From NCBI GenBank assembly GCA_030693335.1, contig JAUYAU010000004.1, forward strand, positions 186,001-250,000: a stretch of DNA of 64,000 bases, in the 5' to 3' direction. Positions 19,427 to 27,287 of the stretch are shown piece after piece. Both the position numbers and the translations under genes were made by a program. The first letter of the stretch is position 1. Each line of letters begins with the position of its first letter. The stretch is from Sulfuricurvum sp. (lineage in GTDB: Bacteria > Campylobacterota > Campylobacteria > Campylobacterales > Sulfurimonadaceae). Under the pieces are notes generated by a model. That model had not been told where the DNA came from and did not search any database. It saw only the letters and a list, made by a program, of their open reading frames with translations.

Positions 19427-22400
19427 CGTAATGATTTTTTTAGAGAAAATGGAGCTTAACACCAAACTACTGCTGGTTATGGGCGCAGGAATTTTACTGG
19501 CCATATTTATCGGATTTCAAAGTATTTATACAATGCGCAAGTTAAACTCACTTCAAAGTAACATGTACAACATGCATCTCGTTGGAATTTCTCACCTCGA
19601 ATCAGTAGCTGATGGTGTGAGTAAAGTCGGACAAGGTCTGCGTCAAATGGTACGTGCTCCTAATGCCATGGAACTCTCCAGTGCGAGAAATTTGCTTGCC
19701 TCTTCGCAAAAAAAAGTCAAAGAGGAGTCACTGATCAGCCATGAACATCTTTTGGGTCATGAAGTCAAAGCGAAGATGTCACGTTTTGATTCTCTATTTG
19801 ATGCTTATGCTAAAAAAATTGACCGTGCACTCATTATGCAATCACAAAACAATACCAAAGCGGCACACTACCTTCAAAGCGATGAATTTAAAGAGAATGC
19901 TGAAGAGGTGAATGATGCGGTAGTAGAGATCATCAGATTAAAACAAAACGATGCAAAATTGGCGATGGAGCAAAGCATTATCATCACCCAAAATGGAGAA
20001 AAGAACTCTTTGTTGTTGTTATTATTTGGGTTAATCCTTGGCGGCGCATCCGCTTATTCAATATCCGTATCCATTCGTCGGCCGCTGAACGAATTGAGAA
20101 AAAAAATAGGAAATTTGGCCAATGCAGAGCTTGAAATAACGATACCCTATACCCATTATCAAAATGAGATAGGTCAAATGGCTTCGTCTCTTTTTATACT
20201 GCAACAAGGAGCCATAAATTTAAAACAAGAATATTGGATAAAAGAACAAATAGCCCTGATACACAGCAATGTACAATCGGCCGAATCTTACGAAGAATTC
20301 GCCGATGAATTATGCAGTACCCTTGCCCCGATTATGGGTATCGTGTATGCAGCATTTTATATTACGCGAGACAAGGGTACTACTTTAGAACGTATCGGCG
20401 GTTACGGAGGTGAAAACGAAACGCTCCAAAAACAGACATTTGAACACGGTGAGGGGTTGGTTGCTCAAGCGATCAAAGAACATGGCAGCATTACGGTATC
20501 ACTGCCTGACGAAGAACCGTTTGAAGTTTTGACAGGTTTGGGAAAACTGCGAATACGTACTCTCATGATATCGCCTATCAAAAATCGTGATACGACCTTA
20601 GCCGTATTGGAAATTGCCTCCCTCTCCTCCTTTAATGAGCAACAAATGCTTTTATACGATGTATTGTTGCCCATCATTGCCGAAAAGTTTCAGATTCTGA
20701 TCGGAAATGTCGCAACCAAAACCTTGCTGGATACGACTCAGGTACAGGCACTGGAATTGGCAGCTTCCGCCCATCAACTGCAAGCACGTCGTGATCAACT
20801 CGAAACCATTAATGAACAATTAGGCAATCAGGCCAGTCGGCTTGAAGAACAAACGGAGGAGTTACTTTCCCAACAAGACTCTCTTATGAAACAGCGTGAT
20901 GAGCTTGAAGTGGCCAAATCAATCGCCGAAGATGCCACAAAAGCCAAAGGAAACTTTCTGGCCAACATGAGCCATGAAATCCGCACTCCGATGAATGCCA
21001 TCATCGGTATGTCCAACCTAGCCCTCCAAACCGATCTCAATCCCAAACAACGCAACTATATTACCAAAGTCGACTCGTCGGCCAAAAATCTTCTCAGTAT
21101 CATCAATGACATTCTTGATTTTTCCAAAATTGAAGCAGGAAAAATTGAATTTGAACACATCGATTTTTATCTCGAAGATGTGATGGACAGCCTTGCCGAT
21201 CTCAGTGTGATTAAAGTACAGGAAAAAGGGCTGGAGCTGCTGTTTGATATCGGTACAGATGTTCCGACAGCCCTTATCGGTGATCCGTTCCGACTGGGTC
21301 AGGTACTCATCAATCTAGTCAATAATGCAATCAAATTTACCGACAAAGGTGAGGTCACCGTCGGTGTCCATAAACTCTCCGATGAAACCGATGGGGTATG
21401 GGTCCGTTTTGCAATCACCGATACAGGGATTGGTCTTAGCGATGAGCAACGTAACAACCTCTTTAAGGCTTTCACCCAAGCCGATACTTCCACGACACGT
21501 AAATACGGCGGAACAGGATTGGGCCTCACCATTAGCAAACGTCTCATTGAACTGATGGAAGGGAAAATCGGCATTGTAAGTCAACTCGGGATGGGCAGTA
21601 CCTTTTACTTCACCGCCAAGTTCGGGGTACAAGTTGAGCAACGCAAACTCTCACTCGATCCCAAAGACATTGCAGGATTACGGATTTTAGTGGTTGATGA
21701 CAATACCAATGCCCGAGAAATCATCCTCAATATTCTCGAATCCTTTAAATTCCTCCCTACAGGCGTGGCCAGCGGCGAAGAAGCGATTCTCGAACTCGAA
21801 AATGCACAACACAACAACAATCCCTATGGTTTGGTTCTTATGGACTGGATGATGCCTACCATGGACGGTATTGAAACGATTAAGCGCATACGCAGCGATG
21901 TGATTCTAGCCCATACCCCGGCTTTCATCATGGTGACCGGATACAGTCGGGATGATTTACTCCAAAGAGCCGATGGGGTACATCTGAATGGAATATTGGT
22001 TAAACCCGTCAACCCCTCAACTTTACTGGATACGATTCTCAATGCATTGGGCAAAGAGGCTTTCCAACGAACACGCAAACATGAAAAAGAGATCAATGCC
22101 AAAGAGGCTATCCTCTCACTGCAAGGAGCCCATGTATTGCTCGTTGAAGACAATGAAATTAATATGGAGTTAGCATTGGAGCAGCTTCAAGACGCCGGAA
22201 TCAAGGTTGACGTAGCCGTAAACGGTGCTCAAGCGGTGGAAAAGATCAAACACACCGACTATGACGGAGTGTTGATGGATTGTCAGATGCCCATTATGGA
22301 CGGCTTTGAAGCAACACGGCAAATTCGCAAGGACGAGCGTTTTAAAAATCTTCCCATACTCGCCATGACCGCCAATGCTATGGCAGGTGACAAGGAAAAA

Positions 22401-23150
22401 TGCATCGAGTCCGGAATGAATGATCATATTCCAAAACCAATTAATGTTGCACAGCTGTTTCTCACTATGGCACATTGGATAAAACCTGCAAATCCGATCG
22501 TCTCCATTTTGCAGCCGACGGATGATACCCATGATAATGCGCAAGTATTGCCCGATATTCCAGAACTTGAAGTCAACAATACCCTCATACGCCTGGGCGG
22601 AAATATTAAACTGCTTCGCAAGCTTATTCGCCGCTTTAGCGAAACACAATTCAATGTAGTACTGCGGATCAAAGAGGCATTGGCCATTGATAATATTGAA
22701 GTAGCCATTCGAGAAGCCCATACACTCAAAGGACTGGCAGGTACGATTGGTGCCCGATTGATCGAAGAGCATGCACAAATACTGGAAAAAAGTCTAAAAG
22801 AGAACGTAACCCAAGGACGTGATGAATCGATTTCTAATTTGGAAATTGACTTGATTAGCCTTTTATCGCAAATAAAATCTGTGTATGGTACTGAAGTTGA
22901 GATCATTCCCGCAGGTAAACAGCCAACCTTGTCCATCGACAAAGATATGTTAGCAACAAAATTGCGACAATTTAATGAACAGCTCACAGACTTGGATGCC
23001 GATTCCTCAACAACATTGATTGGGCTATATGATGAATTAAGCGGATTTGAGGAGATGAAAAAGATACAAAAATACGTTGATGAATTTGAATACGAAGAGG
23101 CACAAAAAGAGTTGCTTATTTTAGCTGACTCATTGGGGATAATACTCTAA
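19419..23150 (+). CDS. multidomain phosphorelay kinase (TM-HAMP-GAF-HisKA-HATPase-REC-REC-Hpt)
   Basis: 1243 residues. TM1 (17-34), a periplasmic helical sensor (35-190) like a methyl-accepting four-helix bundle, TM2 (195-215), HAMP (215-270), GAF (285-430) and a coiled coil (440-510). The HisKA histidine is H519, followed by the ATPase and two receivers with D809 ([11 protein letters not shown]) and D954 ([10 protein letters not shown]). The Hpt domain has H1101 in [10 protein letters not shown] full phosphorelay is thus in one chain. The ATG at 19419, after GAGGA, overlaps the HD-GYP stop by 8 bases. Likely signals to that protein. Confidence 0.92.
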   Translation: MFNVMIFLEKMELNTKLLLVMGAGILLAIFIGFQSIYTMRKLNSLQSNMYNMHLVGISHLESVADGVSKVGQGLRQMVRAPNAMELSSARNLLASSQKKVKEESLISHEHLLGHEVKAKMSRFDSLFDAYAKKIDRALIMQSQNNTKAAHYLQSDEFKENAEEVNDAVVEIIRLKQNDAKLAMEQSIIITQNGEKNSLLLLLFGLILGGASAYSISVSIRRPLNELRKKIGNLANAELEITIPYTHYQNEIGQMASSLFILQQGAINLKQEYWIKEQIALIHSNVQSAESYEEFADELCSTLAPIMGIVYAAFYITRDKGTTLERIGGYGGENETLQKQTFEHGEGLVAQAIKEHGSITVSLPDEEPFEVLTGLGKLRIRTLMISPIKNRDTTLAVLEIASLSSFNEQQMLLYDVLLPIIAEKFQILIGNVATKTLLDTTQVQALELAASAHQLQARRDQLETINEQLGNQASRLEEQTEELLSQQDSLMKQRDELEVAKSIAEDATKAKGNFLANMSHEIRTPMNAIIGMSNLALQTDLNPKQRNYITKVDSSAKNLLSIINDILDFSKIEAGKIEFEHIDFYLEDVMDSLADLSVIKVQEKGLELLFDIGTDVPTALIGDPFRLGQVLINLVNNAIKFTDKGEVTVGVHKLSDETDGVWVRFAITDTGIGLSDEQRNNLFKAFTQADTSTTRKYGGTGLGLTISKRLIELMEGKIGIVSQLGMGSTFYFTAKFGVQVEQRKLSLDPKDIAGLRILVVDDNTNAREIILNILESFKFLPTGVASGEEAILELENAQHNNNPYGLVLMDWMMPTMDGIETIKRIRSDVILAHTPAFIMVTGYSRDDLLQRADGVHLNGILVKPVNPSTLLDTILNALGKEAFQRTRKHEKEINAKEAILSLQGAHVLLVEDNEINMELALEQLQDAGIKVDVAVNGAQAVEKIKHTDYDGVLMDCQMPIMDGFEATRQIRKDERFKNLPILAMTANAMAGDKEKCIESGMNDHIPKPINVAQLFLTMAHWIKPANPIVSILQPTDDTHDNAQVLPDIPELEVNNTLIRLGGNIKLLRKLIRRFSETQFNVVLRIKEALAIDNIEVAIREAHTLKGLAGTIGARLIEEHAQILEKSLKENVTQGRDESISNLEIDLISLLSQIKSVYGTEVEIIPAGKQPTLSIDKDMLATKLRQFNEQLTDLDADSSTTLIGLYDELSGFEEMKKIQKYVDEFEYEEAQKELLILADSLGIIL

Positions 23151-23161
23151 AGAAGATGTTT

Positions 23162-23180
23162 TCTCCTGAGTATCAGGAGA
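23162..23180. terminator. hairpin between convergent genes
   Basis: Perfect 8-bp stem TCTCCTGA / TCAGGAGA with a GTA loop, between the convergent kinase and OmpA genes. Tracts of A and T lie nearby but not as a clean run, so Rho-independence is uncertain. Confidence 0.6.
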
Positions 23181-23189
23181 TAAACGTAT

Positions 23190-24218
23190 TTATTTGTAAA
23201 GGTCAATCTCAATACGACGATTTTCGGCACGCCCTGCTTTGAGCATATTACTCATAATGGGCATACTTTCCCCTTTTCCAACGGCATTTAAACGTTCAGG
23301 TGCAATGCCCTGAGAGATCAATGCGTCTCGTACTTTATTTGACCGTTTTTCTGAAATAATCTGATTGACCTCCGGAGTCCCTATGCTATCGGTATGACCG
23401 GTTATGGTCGCTTTATAGGTCGGGTTTTCGTTCATAAACACAACAAAAGCCCGTATTTCAGATGCTGCTGTAGAATCAATGTGATCCGAATTAAATACAA
23501 AATGGTTATTAATGTCTGCGGTTATAGGACATTGGGGTGCAACAACCGCAACAGGTTCCTTAACGGTTTGCTCGACAACAACAACAGCAACTACGGTTTC
23601 AGTTACAACCGATTTTTCAGTTTTTTCAGCAACAACCGCAGGAGCGATCACCGCAGCGGGCTTTGAATCAGTAGGAGCGGCAACACGGTCATTCCCTTTT
23701 CCTTTTTTGTCAAAATAAAACGTTAGACCGCCCATTAATGCAAGATTGTTGTCATGACTTCCATCATTTGATTTAACCATTTTCATAGCTTCCAATTTAA
23801 AAGCCATTTGGGAGGTTATATCCATTTTCATACCCACTCCCGCATTCGCAAACAAGCCATTATGATTTCCAAAAGCAGTGTTGCTCATAGACTCATACCC
23901 GGCTCCTATCTTGAAAAACGGCGTAGTATTAAACTCTTTTTTAAATTCATACACACCATTAAGCGCTGTTCGAACTATTTTGGTAGTACCATTGTCATAC
24001 TTGTAATCGCCATCGCTGTAAAAAAGCGATAATTCAGGTTTGAGTGCAAATTCAAATGAATTAAATTGCATTTCTACCCCATACGTAGCGTAATCATCGA
24101 GATATTGACCATCATTAGGAAGGGTATACCCAACCATAGCGCTGATTTCATAATTGTTTTCACTTGCTCCCAGCAGTGTTGCCGCGAGAAGTACCGAAAA
24201 AGCTAATGTATACTTCAT
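23190..24218 (-). CDS. OmpA-family outer-membrane protein
   Basis: 342 residues. Signal peptide MKYTLAFSVLLAATLLGA, an N-terminal barrel (about 20-180), a Pro/Ala/Val/Thr linker (about 185-230), then an OmpA-like peptidoglycan-binding domain (235-342) with TGHTDSIGTPEVN and RAENRRIEIDL. It links outer membrane and cell wall. The start at 24218 is supported by AAGGA; the frame to 24239 is only an extension. The linker is valine-rich, giving a run of VVAVVVVEQ. Shares its terminator region with the kinase. Confidence 0.9.
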   Translation of the reverse strand: MKYTLAFSVLLAATLLGASENNYEISAMVGYTLPNDGQYLDDYATYGVEMQFNSFEFALKPELSLFYSDGDYKYDNGTTKIVRTALNGVYEFKKEFNTTPFFKIGAGYESMSNTAFGNHNGLFANAGVGMKMDITSQMAFKLEAMKMVKSNDGSHDNNLALMGGLTFYFDKKGKGNDRVAAPTDSKPAAVIAPAVVAEKTEKSVVTETVVAVVVVEQTVKEPVAVVAPQCPITADINNHFVFNSDHIDSTAASEIRAFVVFMNENPTYKATITGHTDSIGTPEVNQIISEKRSNKVRDALISQGIAPERLNAVGKGESMPIMSNMLKAGRAENRRIEIDLYK

Positions 24219-24326
24219 TTTGGATTCCTTAATTATCAAGACTATTCGGTTCGCAAACCGAAGTAGCTTAATATATATCTGTTTTTTGTGTTCTATAACG
24301 AGATGACTTTATGTTTTTCACGCAGT

Positions 24327-24346
24327 TATCATCCAAGAGGATGATA
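24327..24346 (-). terminator. hairpin downstream of the barrel gene
   Basis: Perfect 8-bp stem TATCATCC / GGATGATA with an AAGA loop, ending 2 bases before the stop codon of the gene at 24348-24887 (read on the minus strand). No clear U-run follows. Confidence 0.5.
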
Positions 24347-24347
24347 G

Positions 24348-24887
24348 TTAGAAACGAAGATTAGCGCCGATATACCACATTCTGAGTGTATCTGCATCTA
24401 CAGTTACTCCCAAGACGGTATCGCTGCCCGTTTCGATGAGGTAACGATAACCCCCTTCTATTTCGATATTATTCATAACACGAACAATGGCTCCGACTTG
24501 GCCTCCGTAATGAAGTCCGCTGAGATCGAGTTTGATCCCCGCAGCTTCTTCTTCAAAACGGGTATAGCCAACAACCGGCCCTGCATATAAAAATAAGGCA
24601 TTGTCAATCACCGGCAGGATTAAATCAAATCCCAATGAAGCACCGTCACTGTTTTTTACATTATGTTTAGGTTCAACATAGGTATACGAGAGGTATACTC
24701 TGCCATTATCACCCAGATATTGACCCAAAGTGGCCGTATAATGGGTGTCGTCCACTTTTGATTCATATCCCGTTACATTCACCGTGCTTTTCAACTCGGT
24801 ATTTCCGACACTTACACCAATGAAGGGAACATTTTCAGCACCCATTAATCCCGCTGCGAGGAGTGCAGCTAAAGCTATTTTTTTCAT
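24348..24887 (-). CDS. outer-membrane beta-barrel protein
   Basis: 179 residues. Signal peptide MKKIALAALLAAGLMGA, followed by alternating strands and a C-terminal WYIGANLRF. It shares the 'EIEGGYRY ... WYIGAN' block with the barrel at 5530-6060, so both come from one family. I take the ATG at 24887; a TTG at 24899 is possible. It begins just 4 bases after the stop of the BON-domain gene, so the two are probably co-transcribed. An eight-stranded barrel is inferred. Confidence 0.75.
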   Translation of the reverse strand: MKKIALAALLAAGLMGAENVPFIGVSVGNTELKSTVNVTGYESKVDDTHYTATLGQYLGDNGRVYLSYTYVEPKHNVKNSDGASLGFDLILPVIDNALFLYAGPVVGYTRFEEEAAGIKLDLSGLHYGGQVGAIVRVMNNIEIEGGYRYLIETGSDTVLGVTVDADTLRMWYIGANLRF

Positions 24888-24891
24888 CGGA

Positions 24892-25635
24892 TTACTCAAC
24901 TGTCATTTTATTGACAACGCTGTTCACGCCTCGAACATCTTCAGTCAACTTTGTCACTAAATGTTTTTCAGCTTCATTACGCGCTTTTCCACCGACACTC
25001 ACCACACCGTTGTTGGTTGTTACAGACGTTCTTAAAACACCTGTTGCACCGTGCATCATCAATGTCATTTTGACTTGAGCGGTGATTGAAGCATCATCCA
25101 TTTTTTCACCAATCGTAGGTTTGTTTTTAGAAACCGTCATTTCATTTTTGACTCCTTTTACCCCTTCAACATTTTTGGTATACTCACCCGTCAGCTCTTT
25201 TTGGGCTTGGCTGATCGCGGTTCCTTTCAATGTAACGACTCCGTCTTTGACTAAAACATTGGTATTGCCGGCGTCTACCTTACTGTGAAGCAAAATTGCG
25301 GACTGTACTTTCATCTTAAGCCACATATCCGATTTCTCATTTTTAATCACGATTGCATTTTCAACACTTTTGACACCGGGGATTGCTTCGGCAACATCTT
25401 GTGCCATTGGCTTGTGTGTCTCATCCAGTACATCACCTGATAATGTTACAACGCCCTCTTTGGAAGTGATTTTGATATTTTCATCCGTTAAATACGTTTT
25501 GAATACATAACTTTTCTTAAAAGTTGACTCAATGCGGTCGTCTGCATCCGATGCAAACAACGGCATAGCGGTAGAGATTAAAACCGCTGCAGCCATCGCT
25601 GCATTCATAGCATTGCTGCGTTTAAATGTTTTCAT
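24892..25635 (-). CDS. periplasmic BON-domain protein (OsmY-like)
   Basis: 247 residues with a signal peptide (about 1-29). Three BON domains follow (about 30-100, 105-170, 180-247), each with the 'GVVTLSG / GVVTLKG / GVVSVGG' core and a 'V.GV..V.N' end. OsmY-type proteins bind phospholipid and help under osmotic or envelope stress. AAGGAAA precedes the ATG. It heads a minus-strand run of small stress and envelope genes. Unlike E. coli OsmY, which has two BON domains, this one has three. Confidence 0.85.
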   Translation of the reverse strand: MKTFKRSNAMNAAMAAAVLISTAMPLFASDADDRIESTFKKSYVFKTYLTDENIKITSKEGVVTLSGDVLDETHKPMAQDVAEAIPGVKSVENAIVIKNEKSDMWLKMKVQSAILLHSKVDAGNTNVLVKDGVVTLKGTAISQAQKELTGEYTKNVEGVKGVKNEMTVSKNKPTIGEKMDDASITAQVKMTLMMHGATGVLRTSVTTNNGVVSVGGKARNEAEKHLVTKLTEDVRGVNSVVNKMTVE

Positions 25636-25702
25636 TGTATTTCCTTGTGTTGGTTGTTTTTAGCCGGCACGATGTGCATTCATGTATTATTCGTACATCG
25701 TA

Positions 25703-25993
25703 TTACTTTTTAAATTTTGCCGCCGTATCTTTGATTGCAGTTCCTAGGGAATCCCATGCGTTCTCAATACCTTCTTTCATATGTTCCCACGCATCTTCGC
25801 TCGCAGCATCAAGCTCTATGAGTTTTGCCTGCGTTGCATCAACCATCCCTTGAAGTTCATCGAGATGTTGATTGTATTTCACCCGGACATCGGCAGCAGA
25901 ATTTTTTGCTTCCGCTTTAAATGCCAAAAGCTTTGCTTGAGCCAATTCCAATTCAGTATTGATTTTTTGTTTATAGGCTTCTTTTGTACTCAT
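25703..25993 (-). CDS. small coiled-coil stress protein (sll1863-like)
   Basis: 96 residues, almost wholly helical and charged. A central coiled coil (about 8-75) and a C-terminal amphipathic segment (WDSLGTAIKDTAAKFKK) match the small 'sll1863 family stress response' proteins. No signal peptide. Length and composition, rather than a catalytic motif, support the call. AAAGGAT precedes the ATG. It lies in the BON/lmo0937 cluster, often seen together in stress-linked neighbourhoods. Confidence 0.6.
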   Translation of the reverse strand: MSTKEAYKQKINTELELAQAKLLAFKAEAKNSAADVRVKYNQHLDELQGMVDATQAKLIELDAASEDAWEHMKEGIENAWDSLGTAIKDTAAKFKK

Positions 25994-26033
25994 AATAAAT
26001 CCTTTCTATATAACAATCCGTAATGATAAAAGA

Positions 26034-26255
26034 CTAATCCCTCTTCATTGCGAAAAGCAGTATTAAACTGCCGAATACGACCGTACCAGCTCCAACCCAA
26101 TAGGGAATGTCAACCATTTGTTGTTCTTTAATCGTTAGCTCTATGGGTCCCATTTTGGTCTCTTTGGACTCTTTTGTATAACTGAACTTTCCGTATATTA
26201 ATCCGAGCGCACCTGCTATAATCAGGATGACACCCACAATTTTAAAAATGTTCAT
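26034..26255 (-). CDS. small two-helix membrane protein (DUF3185-like)
   Basis: 73 residues with helices at about 5-22 and 52-69, separated by a charged loop carrying 'KMGPIELTIKEQQMVDIP'. This matches small DUF3185-like inner-membrane proteins of unknown function. The conserved 'GP.EL' loop looks family-specific. GGAGAG precedes the ATG. It sits between the coiled-coil stress gene and the lmo0937-like gene. Confidence 0.6.
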   Translation of the reverse strand: MNIFKIVGVILIIAGALGLIYGKFSYTKESKETKMGPIELTIKEQQMVDIPYWVGAGTVVFGSLILLFAMKRD

Positions 26256-26334
26256 GGTCTCTCCAAAGTGTAAAAGATTGAAATTTTCATAAGGTCAAGC
26301 TCGATCAGGCAAACTATTGTATAAATACAAAAAG

Positions 26335-26481
26335 TTATAATCTACGTCCCTGAATGATACGAACGAGAAGTACCACAATGGCAATAACTAAAAGAATATG
26401 GATAAATCCACCCATGGTATATGAAGTGACGAAACCTAACATCCAGAGAATAATAAGAACGAGCGCAATTGTTTCTAACAT
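26335..26481 (-). CDS. small membrane protein, lmo0937 family
   Basis: 48 residues: two membrane helices with the 'LWMLGFVTSYTMGGFIHILL' core that marks lmo0937-family proteins, ending in RRL. The start at 26481 gives the family's usual length; the frame to 26556 would add 25 unlikely residues. GAAGAAAAG precedes the ATG. Function unknown, often linked to stress clusters. Confidence 0.7.
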   Translation of the reverse strand: MLETIALVLIILWMLGFVTSYTMGGFIHILLVIAIVVLLVRIIQGRRL

Positions 26482-26796
26482 CTTTTCTTCTTTGCCATTG
26501 TAGGCGTATCGTAATGGATACAGACCAATGTCTGCTGCTATAGTATTACGCGTCATTTAAGACGTATATGTTATTTAATTAATACATAAAAAAACCAAAT
26601 AACATATTTAACGTTAGAATACAAAGTTACTCCTTCACCACACATTAATATTAACAGCTAATTATTAATAACTAAAATAGTTACATTTGGTATATCTTAA
26701 GAAAGAATGATAGTTTGTAAACGTTGTTTCCATATGGCATTATTGCGATAGACTGGTTTTAGTGAGAAATCACAATTATAAACACAAGGAAACATT
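26482..26796. other. 315-base divergent intergenic region
   Basis: It separates the minus-strand stress gene run from the plus-strand lipoprotein gene. It is AT-rich and holds an 11-bp inverted repeat (26566-26607, listed separately). I see no RNA gene or further ORF. Both divergent promoters must lie here, though no clear box pair stands out. Confidence 0.5.
26566..26607. promoter_or_regulatory. 11-bp inverted repeat, possible operator
   Basis: ATATGTTATTT (26566-26576) and AAATAACATAT (26597-26607) are perfect complements separated by 20 bases. The half-site centres are 31 bp apart, three helical turns. It lies between divergent stress-related genes, so a dimeric regulator site is possible. 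A weak transcript hairpin is the alternative. Confidence 0.4.
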
Positions 26797-27159
26797 ATGT
26801 CTGGATTAAAAATGATAACCGTCTCCGTAATCGCTATGACCGCATTCATTGGATGCAGTGCCAAAGCACCTACAACAGGCGATTTTATGCGTATGCACGC
26901 AGCAGATGAAAAAGCAACAGGCTTAGATCAAAAACAAATAGCCAAAAATTGGGATCACGGTTCAAAGTTGAAAATATCAGGTGAAAAATTGGTGAAACAT
27001 GGTGAAGAGCTTGTAAAATCAGGTGATAAAGACATGATGACCGGAAAAAGTGAGATCGAACAAGGGAACAAAGATATTATCGAGGGGACAAAACTCACTC
27101 AAGAGAGCGAACAAATATTTCGCGAAAAATACCCTGATCTAAGACTTGACCTTAAATAG
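26797..27159 (+). CDS. small lipoprotein with heptad-like repeats
   Basis: 120 residues. The lipobox is FIGC at about residue 20 with Ser at +2. The mature part is helical with repeated 'SGEKLVKHGEELVKSGDKDM' type units, each containing a Gly and Lys/Glu pairs (about 55-105). Not recognised beyond 'small lipoprotein'. AAGGAAAC precedes the ATG. It stands between the stress cluster and the CheB-CheR fusion, 128 bases upstream of the latter. Confidence 0.65.
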   Translation: MSGLKMITVSVIAMTAFIGCSAKAPTTGDFMRMHAADEKATGLDQKQIAKNWDHGSKLKISGEKLVKHGEELVKSGDKDMMTGKSEIEQGNKDIIEGTKLTQESEQIFREKYPDLRLDLK

Positions 27160-27212
27160 GTAGTTTCCTGTACAATACTGTATCGCTTCATCTTCTATGA
27201 TCGGGAGATGTG

Positions 27213-27284
27213 ATGCAGTTTTATCTGCCTCATACGTCATATATCTACCTGTCCGAACACTATAAAAAACATAAGCGAGTGTAA
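27213..27284 (+). CDS. short ORF (23 aa) just ahead of the CheB-CheR gene
   Basis: ATG at 27213 follows GGGAG (27203-27207) and opens 23 codons starting MQFYLPHTSYIY. The stop ends 3 bases before the next ATG at 27288, whose own ribosome site is weak. This suggests translational coupling. No homology recognised. May be non-coding. Confidence 0.3.
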   Translation: MQFYLPHTSYIYLSEHYKKHKRV

Positions 27285-27287
27285 ATC

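Noticed and set aside
22170-22778. A 202-residue ORF antisense to the phosphorelay kinase
   Set aside because: Lies fully inside receiver and Hpt domains with clear motifs on the plus strand.
26735-26750. Sigma-54 promoter near TGGCATTATTGCGA
   Set aside because: GG and GC are 7 bases apart rather than 10.
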